DNA from: Chitinophagaceae bacterium
GTDB taxonomy: Bacteria; Bacteroidota; Bacteroidia; Chitinophagales; Chitinophagaceae
Direction of reading: 5' to 3'
Length of the DNA: 10,319 bases
NCBI GenBank assembly: GCA_021323155.1
Contig: JAJTCI010000054.1
Span: 1-10,319, forward strand
Shown one piece after another: positions 1 through 5,401 of the stretch (positions are counted from its first letter, which is position 1; every line of letters starts with the position of its first letter). The position numbers and the translations under genes were made by a program. The notes under the pieces are model-generated. The model saw only the letters and a list, made by a program, of their open reading frames with translations. It was not told the origin of the DNA and made no database searches.

Positions 1-2
1 AA

Positions 3-146
3 AGAAAGCTTTCTTATCTTGAGTTTTGCTTCACCTGCGGGGGAGTAGCGACTGACAGCTTAGAGATTTCCAGTTCCGACTTTGACAAAGAGAAGTGGGA
101 TAAGGTATATAAATATATAGATAATAAAATCCCATTCGAAGATTAA
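3..146 (+). CDS. 3' end of a hypothetical protein gene (partial)
   Basis: This frame is open from the left window edge to a TAA stop and gives 47 residues, ending in YIDNKIPFED. The start lies outside the window. The visible part has two close cysteines (CFTC), a short strand-like stretch (ATDSLEIS) and an acidic-basic, helix-like tail (DFDKEKWDKVYKYI). I do not recognise the family. It is the first of a run of small plus-strand genes of unknown function and is AT-rich like them. The coding call rests only on an uninterrupted frame of 144 bases with protein-like composition ending cleanly before a non-coding gap, so a chance open frame cannot be excluded. Confidence 0.5.
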   Translation, partial: RKLSYLEFCFTCGGVATDSLEISSSDFDKEKWDKVYKYIDNKIPFED

Positions 147-260
147 GGACTGTCATCGTCATAACAAAGTGCAATTCAGACTTAAGCTGAGAGCAATAAA
201 CGAAGACCTATTTTCACTAAGTAACTTTAGCGTCAGGATGGCCAGCTCCGATCGTTTATT

Positions 261-289
261 TTGCTTTTAATCTTTAGTAAATATATTTA
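261..289 (+). promoter_or_regulatory. Possible Bacteroidota-type promoter
   Basis: TTG at 261-263 is followed after 18 bases by TATATTTA at 282-289, one mismatch from the Bacteroidota -7 element TAnnTTTG. It would serve the plus-strand genes that begin at 399, leaving a leader of about 100 bases that contains the palindrome at 321-338. The surroundings are AT-rich, so a chance match is quite possible. The rest of the 147-398 gap shows no gene. Confidence 0.25.
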
Positions 290-320
290 ACTTTAGTTGC
301 CAGGCTAGACATCATCAAAC

Positions 321-338
321 CAGCCTGCCGGCAGGCTG
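321..338. repeat. 18-base perfect palindrome
   Basis: CAGCCTGCCGGCAGGCTG equals its own reverse complement. It is a GC-rich island in an AT-rich intergenic stretch, about 60 bases before the start of the gene at 399. It could form a 9-base-pair stem only as a cruciform or a hairpin with a strained loop, so a protein-binding site or a dispersed genomic repeat is more likely than a terminator. No T-run follows it. Confidence 0.7.
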
Positions 339-398
339 TATCCGCCTTGGATAGTACCTGAACGTAGCATGCAACTGCAATAATCTCTTAATACATTC

Positions 399-962
399 AT
401 GAAAAGACCTCTCCGACTTCTACTCGTTCTACCAATGGTACTATTTGCAATTCTTCATTATTGGGTGTTCAATCCGGACGAGAAAGCCTATGGACTCGTG
501 CATTTGATGCTAAAAGGACTATTTGTTGTCTTTTTCTTAATTGCGATAACTACGTCATACTTCTCCCTTTTTGCGTCACTACATCGTCGTCAGATTAAAT
601 TCGAAATATTATTGTTGACGATATTTTCTGTTTCGCTCTTAACAGTTATCTATACCCTGACGCTTCGAGGACATGCATCTGGAAAAACCTGGCTTGTTGC
701 CGAAAGCAGCGACTCGAATACTTCACAAACACTTACATTGAAAGAAAACGGAAACTTTACAATCTCTTGAACTGCGGAAGATTTTGGAGTTGACTATTCC
801 GGAAAATATATGAAAAAAGGAGACACAGTATTTCTTGATCGAAAAACAATCGAAAAGATACATGAAAAAGTTTCTCCAGTTTATATAGTTCTCGACTCAA
901 CGTTAATACCGGCACCAAATGGCAGCCAATTCAATTCGTTTAAGGTTAAAAATGTAAAATAG
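399..962 (+). pseudogene. Three-helix membrane protein gene interrupted by an in-frame TGA
   Basis: An ATG at 399 opens a frame of 123 codons that ends at TGA (768-770). The same frame then continues without another stop for 63 codons to TAG at 960-962. The downstream part reads as ordinary protein (TAEDFGVDYSGKYMKKGDTV and onward) and no frame change is needed, so one base substitution explains the break. Before the stop there are three hydrophobic segments at about residues 6-24, 34-58 and 68-88, then a polar domain with beta-strand character (GKTWLVAESS, TLTLKENGNFTIS). The stop falls inside that domain. The intact product would be about 187 residues, with the C-terminal domain on one side of the inner membrane. 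I do not recognise the family. Alternatives are a sequencing error or a functional truncated protein of 123 residues. Confidence 0.7.
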
Positions 963-998
963 CTACGTACATCACTATTCGACGTTAACTACGGCTTA

Positions 999-1421
999 AT
1001 GAAAACAATAAAGTTTGCTGCATTTCTCTTTTACCGCTATTATTCAACAGGAATAACCAAAGACATCCCATACATCAGTACTATATGTGCGTTAGCAATG
1101 CTGACATTTATGCATCTTTTGCAACTATTACTTGTTACCAGTCTATACGATATCATCATGCCTTCAACCGCAAACGATCCTAGGATAATAGGGTTTTTGA
1201 AGATGCTTATTGTCGCTATTCCAATCTTTTTGTTTTTATGCTTGCTCATCCGGGAAGAAGAACTTAAGCGCCTTAAATACACAAAAGAACAACGGAAGAA
1301 AGGTTACTTTGTCTTAATAGCATACATCATATTTACTATAGTGACATTGGTTCTTATTGCGGAAATAACACGGGGCTATAGGAATACAGCTTACGTAGAA
1401 CAAAGTTTTTCATCGGCATAG
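999..1421 (+). CDS. Small integral membrane protein, unknown function
   Basis: The product has 140 residues with three strongly hydrophobic segments at about 26-49, 64-84 and 102-122. The N-terminus is basic and aromatic (FYRYY), and a highly charged loop (REEELKRLKYTKEQRKK, about residues 85-101) separates the second and third segments. By the positive-inside rule that loop should be cytoplasmic. There is no signal-peptide cleavage site, enzymatic motif or recognised domain. The gene starts 36 bases after the stop of the broken membrane protein gene and has no clear promoter of its own, so the two may be co-transcribed. It shares the low GC of its left neighbours: I count 21 of 60 bases as G or C in 1321-1380. 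The overlapping minus-strand frame here is a shadow. Confidence 0.75.
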   Translation: MKTIKFAAFLFYRYYSTGITKDIPYISTICALAMLTFMHLLQLLLVTSLYDIIMPSTANDPRIIGFLKMLIVAIPIFLFLCLLIREEELKRLKYTKEQRKKGYFVLIAYIIFTIVTLVLIAEITRGYRNTAYVEQSFSSA

Positions 1422-1479
1422 CGTATCATCATTGTATACTAGCCTTTTCATTAAATTGTATAATCAAAATTCGACGCTT

Positions 1480-1893
1480 ATGCCATCCTCTAAAAACCTC
1501 CTGTCCTCCATCCTCCTGGCTACCCTGCTATACGCATGCAGCATGACAGAAGAGACCAATTCCAGTCCCAGGCTGTCAGTAGACTTCAGGCAATTAGAGA
1601 ACGAAATAATAGCGTTAACGAATGCCAAATGGGTAAGGCTGGAAGACTTTCGTACCACCAAAGGTGATAAGGTGATAAAAAGAGAACTCAGGATCGATTT
1701 AAACCGGCCGGATACATTCCCGGGCAACGATAAGCTGAAACAGATCATCCTTTTGGTAAGGTCAAAACTGGCCGATGCCTCCCTGTTCGATACATTTACC
1801 GTAGCGGAAGTGGCGCCCGCGAAAGGCGAAGAAGATGTTGTGCCTGCCAAAACGATCCTGCGATCGTATACCATCAAGGCAAAAGATCTATAA
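1480..1893 (+). CDS. Small lipoprotein, unknown function
   Basis: I chose the ATG at 1480 rather than the upstream TTG at 1432 because it places a normal lipoprotein signal at the N-terminus: MPSSKN, a hydrophobic stretch, then the lipobox LYAC with the acylated cysteine at residue 20. The mature part has about 117 residues, is soluble and mixed alpha/beta in character, and contains no further cysteines. It should be anchored to a membrane facing the periplasm or the cell surface. I recognise no domain. The gene is followed after 11 bases by a second lipoprotein gene, which suggests they are translated from one message. A 137-codon minus-strand frame overlaps almost all of it but lacks a sensible N-terminus and is taken as a shadow. 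Confidence 0.75.
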   Translation: MPSSKNLLSSILLATLLYACSMTEETNSSPRLSVDFRQLENEIIALTNAKWVRLEDFRTTKGDKVIKRELRIDLNRPDTFPGNDKLKQIILLVRSKLADASLFDTFTVAEVAPAKGEEDVVPAKTILRSYTIKAKDL

Positions 1894-1904
1894 TTTAGTG
1901 AAGG

Positions 1905-2381
1905 ATGCCCGGCAACTTATTAATACTATTTATCGTGTGTTTCTTCTTCGCCTGCTCAGGCGAGCAGCGAAAGGGACAGCACGCACTGGAAAATTCTTTC
2001 CTGCAAAAGAAAACACGGTGGAAAAAGGCGAAAGAGATTGGCAGGATCTCTTATTCGTTTAGCGGGTGTTTTGGTTCTGAACAGGCGGACCTTAGCATTT
2101 ACTTGGATGATACCACGCATATCGCTTTACTCAACAGGCACGAGTCTGAGGCGTCACCTAACCAACCTGTAGAAAACGTGATCTCACGGGAGCAATTAAT
2201 TGAACTCGAAAATTTCATTTTGAAACTCCATAGTTATAATACGAATGGAGGGTGCACCAACACCTCATCTTATGAAGTCACATACAACGGGAAAAGTTTT
2301 GAAAAGGTTATTACCAGTTGTGATTTTGAAGACTTTGACTCATTCCTTTCAAAACTCTCATTTCCACCCAGGCGTTGTTAG
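1905..2381 (+). CDS. Cysteine-containing lipoprotein, unknown function
   Basis: The product has 158 residues. A very hydrophobic N-terminus (NLLILFIVCFFFACSGE) ends in the lipobox FFAC, with the acylated cysteine at residue 17. The mature part begins with a basic segment (about residues 33-44), then a beta-rich section. It carries four more cysteines at about 55, 117, 139 and 158, the last being the C-terminal residue, enough for two disulphides in the periplasm. A GAAGG lies directly before the ATG but too close to be a good ribosome-binding site. It is the last plus-strand gene of the left run and faces the TonB-C gene on the other strand. No family is recognised. Confidence 0.75.
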   Translation: MPGNLLILFIVCFFFACSGEQRKGQHALENSFLQKKTRWKKAKEIGRISYSFSGCFGSEQADLSIYLDDTTHIALLNRHESEASPNQPVENVISREQLIELENFILKLHSYNTNGGCTNTSSYEVTYNGKSFEKVITSCDFEDFDSFLSKLSFPPRRC

Positions 2382-2420
2382 CTCAGTGATTTCGTAATCC
2401 ACACAGGATCACCCACGCTC

Positions 2421-2498
2421 AACCTATCAGGTTAATTCAAACAGCCTTTATACTAAAAGGCAACCACTGCTCCCGTAATCAAACCAACCTGACAGGTT
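2421..2498. repeat. Paired AACCT-N3-AGGTT elements flanking a hairpin
   Basis: AACCTATCAGGTT (2421-2433) and AACCTGACAGGTT (2486-2498) are two near-identical interrupted palindromes with 5-base arms and a 3-base centre. Their start positions are 65 bases apart. Between them lies a perfect 6-base-pair hairpin (2444-2461). The whole unit sits in the 148-base gap between convergent genes and looks like a dispersed intergenic element rather than an operator. Confidence 0.6.
2444..2461. terminator. Possible bidirectional terminator hairpin
   Basis: GCCTTT, a 6-base loop, then AAAGGC form a perfect short stem between the convergent genes ending at 2381 and 2530. The arms end in T/A runs, which gives weak terminator character in both directions, but there is no clean T-tract after the stem. 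The position supports the call more than the structure does. Confidence 0.35.
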
Positions 2499-2510
2499 AG
2501 TTCCATAGGC

Positions 2511-2545
2511 ATTCACCATTCACCATTGCTCACTCCTCATCCTGC
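2511..2545. repeat. Heptamer array 1, over a stop codon
   Basis: Two perfect copies of ATTCACC (2511-2524) are followed by decayed units in the same 7-base phase, each starting with A and ending with C: ATTGCTC, ACTCCTC, ATCCTGC. The minus-strand TGA stop at 2530-2532 lies inside the third and fourth units, and the pattern runs about 13 bases into the coding region. Confidence 0.6.
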
Positions 2546-3477
2546 GCAAAATACACCGCCTGCCGCACCTTGTGCTTCACATTGCGGTTATGCTGTACCG
2601 CCGGCTTCCATTTGGGTGAAGCTTTCATCATCTGTACCGCGATGCGGTCGAAGTCGGGATGAAATGAAGTGGTCACTTCCACTTCCGTCATACGGCCTTG
2701 CTCATCGATGACTCCTTCAACGATCACGACGATGCGGTCGGCGTTCACCAGCTTGTACTGGGAAGGGAAGTAGAGGCGACGCTTCACGTGTTTTTGCCAG
2801 TCCTTAAGGCCATCCTGGAAAATAGCGGGCCGGTCGACATTGCTCGTATCGGTCGGCGCTCCTTGTTCATCGAAGTGAAGTTTGGTGACAAGTGTCCCGT
2901 TCTGGAATACCTCTTTCGCACTCAGTACCCCGTTGCGATGAAAATACTGCCAGGTTCCATGCTTTTTATAGTTGACATCACGGCGACCTGCAGCTGCGGG
3001 CGTGCCGTCTTCAAACCAGGAGACAGATACACTGCTGCCATCACTGTTAAATGCGGTGGAATCCGCGAGGTAACCATTGGAATGCCAGGAGTAAGCGTTG
3101 CCGGTAATGGCGCCGAGATCGTAATTCGCCGAGTCGCGCATATTCCCATTGCTATAGTAGCTGGTCCAGGTGCCGTTACGCTTGCCGTAAAAAAATTCAC
3201 CGGTGGAAGAGACCAGGCCGTTGGGATGATAGTAACGGAAGAGACCATAGGGTACTTTACAGGTGCTGTCTACATAATACCCCTCCATCTGGAGTTTCTT
3301 TTCATAGAGATAATAATCCGTGCGGTACCAGACACTGTCCTTTTTTACCACCAGGGAATAGAACCGCGCTGTATTGATGCCTGTCTCCTTCCAATCGTAT
3401 GTATAGAATTTTTCGATCTGCTGGGCTTTCAGCAATACCGGCGCCAGCATTATACATGTAAGAACGATCCACTTCAT
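2530..3477 (-). CDS. Secreted TonB C-terminal domain protein with YwqK/MORN-type repeats
   Basis: The product has 315 residues and opens with a signal peptide (MKWIVLTCIMLAPVLLKA, then QQ). From about residue 78 to 195 it carries aromatic repeats of the YwqK/MORN_2 kind: GLFRYYHPNGLVSSTGEF, GTWTSYYSNGNMRDS, SYSWHSNGYLADS-like and GTWQYFHRNGVLSAKEVF. From about 225 to 313 there is a TonB C-terminal domain (VIVEGVIDEQGRMTEVEVTT, then FDRIAVQMMKASPKWKPA and a final VRQAVYF strand). True TonB has an uncleaved N-terminal anchor and a proline-rich spacer. Neither is present, so energising an outer-membrane receptor is unlikely, and a periplasmic or envelope binding role is a better guess. This architecture is common in Bacteroidota. 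The 263-codon plus-strand frame over it is a shadow. Confidence 0.88.
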   Translation of the reverse strand: MKWIVLTCIMLAPVLLKAQQIEKFYTYDWKETGINTARFYSLVVKKDSVWYRTDYYLYEKKLQMEGYYVDSTCKVPYGLFRYYHPNGLVSSTGEFFYGKRNGTWTSYYSNGNMRDSANYDLGAITGNAYSWHSNGYLADSTAFNSDGSSVSVSWFEDGTPAAAGRRDVNYKKHGTWQYFHRNGVLSAKEVFQNGTLVTKLHFDEQGAPTDTSNVDRPAIFQDGLKDWQKHVKRRLYFPSQYKLVNADRIVVIVEGVIDEQGRMTEVEVTTSFHPDFDRIAVQMMKASPKWKPAVQHNRNVKHKVRQAVYFAQDEE

Positions 3478-3520
3478 AGGAGAAAATAACAGCTAAGTGA
3501 ATGATCGGGTCGCATAAAAA

Positions 3521-3528
3521 CAAATATT
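3521..3528 (-). promoter_or_regulatory. Possible -7 element for the TonB-C gene
   Basis: Read on the minus strand this is AATATTTG, one mismatch from TAnnTTTG. It is followed by TTTTT, exactly as in the gap before the SRPBCC gene (4750-4757). No TTG lies at the usual distance upstream, so the call is weak. Confidence 0.25.
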
Positions 3529-3570
3529 TCTAATCGCAAGGAATAATCCGGTGAAGACCATAAAACCACG

Positions 3571-3611
3571 CACTCCACCAGTCAACTGCCAACCGTCATC
3601 TATCACCTCCC
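3571..3611. repeat. Heptamer array 2 (degenerate), over a stop codon
   Basis: Five successive 7-base units from 3577 all begin with A and end with C: ACCAGTC, AACTGCC, AACCGTC, ATCTATC, ACCTCCC. A sixth, weaker unit (GCACTCC) precedes them at 3570. The minus-strand TGA stop at 3603-3605 is inside the array. No two units are identical, so this would be a decayed array. The 7-base phase matches the better preserved arrays elsewhere. Confidence 0.45.
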
Positions 3612-3908
3612 CTTCCCCCCATGCAATTTCAAAAACTCCGACAGCGCCGCATGGTACACCGAGGCGCCTTTCTTTAGCTTCTTCGCATACGCCGCCTTCT
3701 TTTCCTTGCTGTTATTGATCTCCTTGGCATACGCCACCGCCTCTTTAAATATCTTCCGGCGATCGGTTTGCTTTTTTGTCGGCTTTACCTGGTCCATCCG
3801 CGGGTACCGCGCGATCACCATTTTGTTCTTATACTGCTTCACCACCATCAGCTTGCCGATCTGGCCGCTGAATCCCTGCAGCAACGGGTGGTCATCTGCC
3901 CTTGCCAT
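3603..3908 (-). CDS. Small basic conserved-type protein, unknown function
   Basis: The product has 101 residues and is rich in lysine and arginine throughout, with no signal peptide or membrane segment, so it is probably cytoplasmic. The N-terminal section (LLQGFSGQIGKLMVVKQYKNKMVIARYP, about residues 9-36) has a glycine-rich turn and two strand-like stretches. The rest (KQTDRRKIFKEAVAYAKE, then EKKAAYAKKLKKG and a final helix) looks helical. The layout, a 'GxSGxIGK-v-kqyk-' start then a 'Q-xxR-xF' segment, resembles small Bacteroidota proteins such as those labelled DUF6266, but I am not sure it belongs there. Nucleic-acid binding is a fair guess from charge alone. It lies between the TonB-C gene and a long repeat-bearing gap and has no clear operon partner. 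Confidence 0.7.
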   Translation of the reverse strand: MARADDHPLLQGFSGQIGKLMVVKQYKNKMVIARYPRMDQVKPTKKQTDRRKIFKEAVAYAKEINNSKEKKAAYAKKLKKGASVYHAALSEFLKLHGGKGR

Positions 3909-4238
3909 AAGCGTTAGTTTTTATTACAGCGCCCGGCCCCCGGGAACTGTAGGGTTAAAAAAAAGGATCACCTTCCAGGCGACCCCATTCATACTTCATT
4001 ATTACCCCGCTACGACTACAGCATGACCACGAAACGACTAAAAAACGACTACAGGTAACCTTCGTTCATCCTTCGTTCATGCTTCGTCCACCTTCTAAGG
4101 CGCGCCCACATAAATTTAATCTAATTATTGAGAATCTCAAACACGGCAACCCACGCTATAGACGAAAAACGATCAATAACCTTACAACCCGGCAGATAAT
4201 TTAATCAACCAGTATGAAAAATTATACCCCAATAAGCT
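3909..4238. other. 330-base intergenic region with phased repeats
   Basis: This gap between two minus-strand genes has no open frame that looks real. It contains a GC-rich inverted repeat (CCCGG-CCC-CCGGG, 3932-3944), the 11-base-period array at 4010-4095, a GGCGCGCC palindrome (4099-4106) and an inverted repeat TTGAG-AAT-CTCAA (4128-4140) in an AT-rich stretch. The last could be an operator or part of the promoter region for the basic-protein gene. I found no clear TAnnTTTG promoter for that gene. Confidence 0.6.
4010..4095. repeat. 11-base-period tandem array in two blocks
   Basis: The first block has four 11-base units at 4010-4053 with consensus NNACGACTACA: CTACGACTACA, GCATGACCACG, AAACGACTAAA, AAACGACTACA. 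After a 5-base spacer (GGTAA, 4054-4058) a second block has CCTTCGTTCAT twice, then GCTTCGTCCAC and a partial unit. Both blocks have the same period but different sequence, and the spacer shifts them by about half a helical turn. Confidence 0.75.
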
Positions 4239-4700
4239 TTATTCCATATTCGCCAACTCCACCTCCAGCTTATCAAAATTTTCCTCGTTCTTGTCCACCG
4301 CGAAGCGCCTTATTTTATCGCATTCTTCTTTGGTGGCGAATTGCATTCTGAAAGTGAGCGTGGTCTTGTTACCGGGGGCTTCTTCAAAAGTGGTGACCAC
4401 CCGGAAGTGCGGCTGGGTAACCCGGTCCCAGGCGATGAGTGACGGTTCATTCACTTCGAGGAAGACCACTTCGTTGGGGTAGTTGCCTTTCTCCGGACCG
4501 TGCATGGTGAACTTCCAGGTACCACCGGGAACGGGATTGAATTCATGGAATGTATTGGTGAATCCGGCAGGTCCCCACCAGCGCGCGAGGATACCCGGGT
4601 CTGTCCAGGCGCGGAATACGCTCTCCCGTGGGGCATTCATCAGACGGGTAGTACAGATCTCGCAGTCGGCTGGAGTGGAATAATATCCGGGATCCATCAT
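4239..4700 (-). CDS. SRPBCC family protein with AHSA1 domain
   Basis: The product has 153 residues and forms a single AHSA1-type (Activator of Hsp90 ATPase 1-like, PF08327) helix-grip domain of the START/SRPBCC superfamily. The family landmarks are clear: APRESVFRAWTDP (about residues 23-35), then LARWWGPAGFT (38-48), PGGTWKFTMHGP (58-69), the strands NEVVFLEVNEPSLIAWD and TTLTFRMQF, and the long C-terminal helix (about 125-150) that closes the ligand cavity. These small cytoplasmic proteins bind a hydrophobic ligand. The ligand is rarely known and cannot be read here. Many Bacteroidota homologues sit beside an ArsR-type regulator, and none is present. The start has two tandem ATGs (4698-4700 and 4695-4697) and either could be used. 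No ribosome-binding site is visible. Confidence 0.88.
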   Translation of the reverse strand: MMDPGYYSTPADCEICTTRLMNAPRESVFRAWTDPGILARWWGPAGFTNTFHEFNPVPGGTWKFTMHGPEKGNYPNEVVFLEVNEPSLIAWDRVTQPHFRVVTTFEEAPGNKTTLTFRMQFATKEECDKIRRFAVDKNEENFDKLEVELANME

Positions 4701-4749
4701 ATGCTTATTGGGTTTGAATGAAACGCATTGGTCATTCTTATTTCAAAAA

Positions 4750-4775
4750 CAAATATTGCAATAAATATAATTCAA
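4750..4775 (-). promoter_or_regulatory. Possible promoter for the SRPBCC gene
   Basis: On the minus strand a TTG (4775-4773) is followed after 15 bases by AATATTTG (4757-4750), one mismatch from TAnnTTTG, about 50 bases before the ATG. The gap between the upstream gene's stop (4791) and the SRPBCC start is only 90 bases and AT-rich, so it can hold a promoter, but the spacing is a little short. Confidence 0.35.
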
Positions 4776-4790
4776 TGGATGCGTAGGTGT

Positions 4791-5333
4791 TCAGTAAGCA
4801 GTTCCCTCCCGGAACTCCTTGGCCAGCTCCTTTGTGAAATTGTATTTCAATCCTGCCTGGTAGTCGTTATGCCCGGTGAATTCTTTATTGCCGACAATGC
4901 CCACATACCGGTAGTAAACCGTTATCGCACCCCACCAGCTCAGCCCGCCTTCGGCTGTAAGATAAAATCGAAGTCTTTCAAAGTCGGTTAGCGCCATAGC
5001 GCCAAGGCCCATGTGGAGAAAGCGGAAGTCGACATCTCCTCCTGTTCGGACGCCCCAGAGCCCCGCACGATAGTTGGGATTGTTACTCCACTGGATGCCG
5101 TAATAGGATGAAGTGGTGTTGCTCATGAGCCAGTTAAGTGACAACCTGTTCCGCACCCTTGTGATCTCCAGGCCCGCGTGTCCACCGTAAAACGCGGACG
5201 CAGTCACCGAGGGGCGAAAGATGCCATAGCCACCCTCGTGGCGGGATAAGTCCCTGGTGGTATCCCAGGTGATCTGTGCATTGGCGTTAGCGCCGAAGAA
5301 TAACAGCGCCAGTAATAACAAGGCGGATCTCAT
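4791..5333 (-). CDS. Small exported protein, possible outer-membrane beta-barrel
   Basis: The product has 180 residues. It begins with a clear signal peptide (MRSALLLLALLFFGANANA, then QITW). The mature part is rich in tyrosine, tryptophan and glycine, with repeated alternating strands such as RPSVTASAFYGGHAGLEITRV, RLSLNWLMSN, DVDFRFLHMGLGAMALTDF, RLRFYLTAEGGLSWWGAI and YQAGLKYNF. This resembles a small outer-membrane barrel or a barrel-like lipid-facing protein. It does not end in the aromatic residue pattern of a classical barrel beyond GLKYNF, which is followed by a charged tail of about 14 residues. No named family is recognised. The ATG lies 63 bases from the stop of the ureohydrolase gene, and that gap is filled by heptamer repeats. 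Confidence 0.75.
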   Translation of the reverse strand: MRSALLLLALLFFGANANAQITWDTTRDLSRHEGGYGIFRPSVTASAFYGGHAGLEITRVRNRLSLNWLMSNTTSSYYGIQWSNNPNYRAGLWGVRTGGDVDFRFLHMGLGAMALTDFERLRFYLTAEGGLSWWGAITVYYRYVGIVGNKEFTGHNDYQAGLKYNFTKELAKEFREGTAY

Positions 5334-5401
5334 GAGAGTTGAGATGTTAGATTTCAGATATCAGGCTTTTGCTATTGACCATTCACCATTCACCATTCAC
5401 G
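5334..5401. repeat. Heptamer array 3, filling a whole intergenic gap
   Basis: The 63 bases between the ATG at 5333 and the ureohydrolase stop at 5397 divide exactly into nine 7-base units. Near the ureohydrolase end they are near-perfect (ATTGACC, ATTCACC, ATTCACC, ATTCACG at 5374-5401). Toward the other gene they drift to TTGAGAT, GTTAGAT, TTCAGAT, ATCAGGC, TTTTGCT. In this phase all nine units from 5339 have T at position 2. Confidence 0.65.

Noticed and set aside
768..770. TGA read as selenocysteine
   Set aside because: No redox or selenoprotein motif surrounds the codon, no stem-loop of the bacterial SECIS type is evident just after it, and a simple mutation explains the break.
3..2381. 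Gene duplication linking the left-edge fragment with the lipoprotein ending at 2381
   Set aside because: Both C-termini have cysteines and an acidic-aromatic helix, but the residues do not align without forcing gaps.
2698..3489. Long plus-strand open frame (263 codons) over the TonB-C gene
   Set aside because: It is antisense to a gene with clear signal peptide, repeats and TonB domain. Its own translation shows no coherent N-terminus or domain.
3932..3944. CCCGG-CCC-CCGGG as a terminator
   Set aside because: The stem is only 5 base pairs with a tight loop and no T-run follows on either strand. It also lies upstream of a gene rather than after one.
4128..4140. TTGAG-AAT-CTCAA as a regulator binding site
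   Set aside because: It is a short imperfect-length inverted repeat in AT-rich DNA, no regulator gene is nearby, and it is more than 200 bases from the nearest start downstream on its transcript strand.
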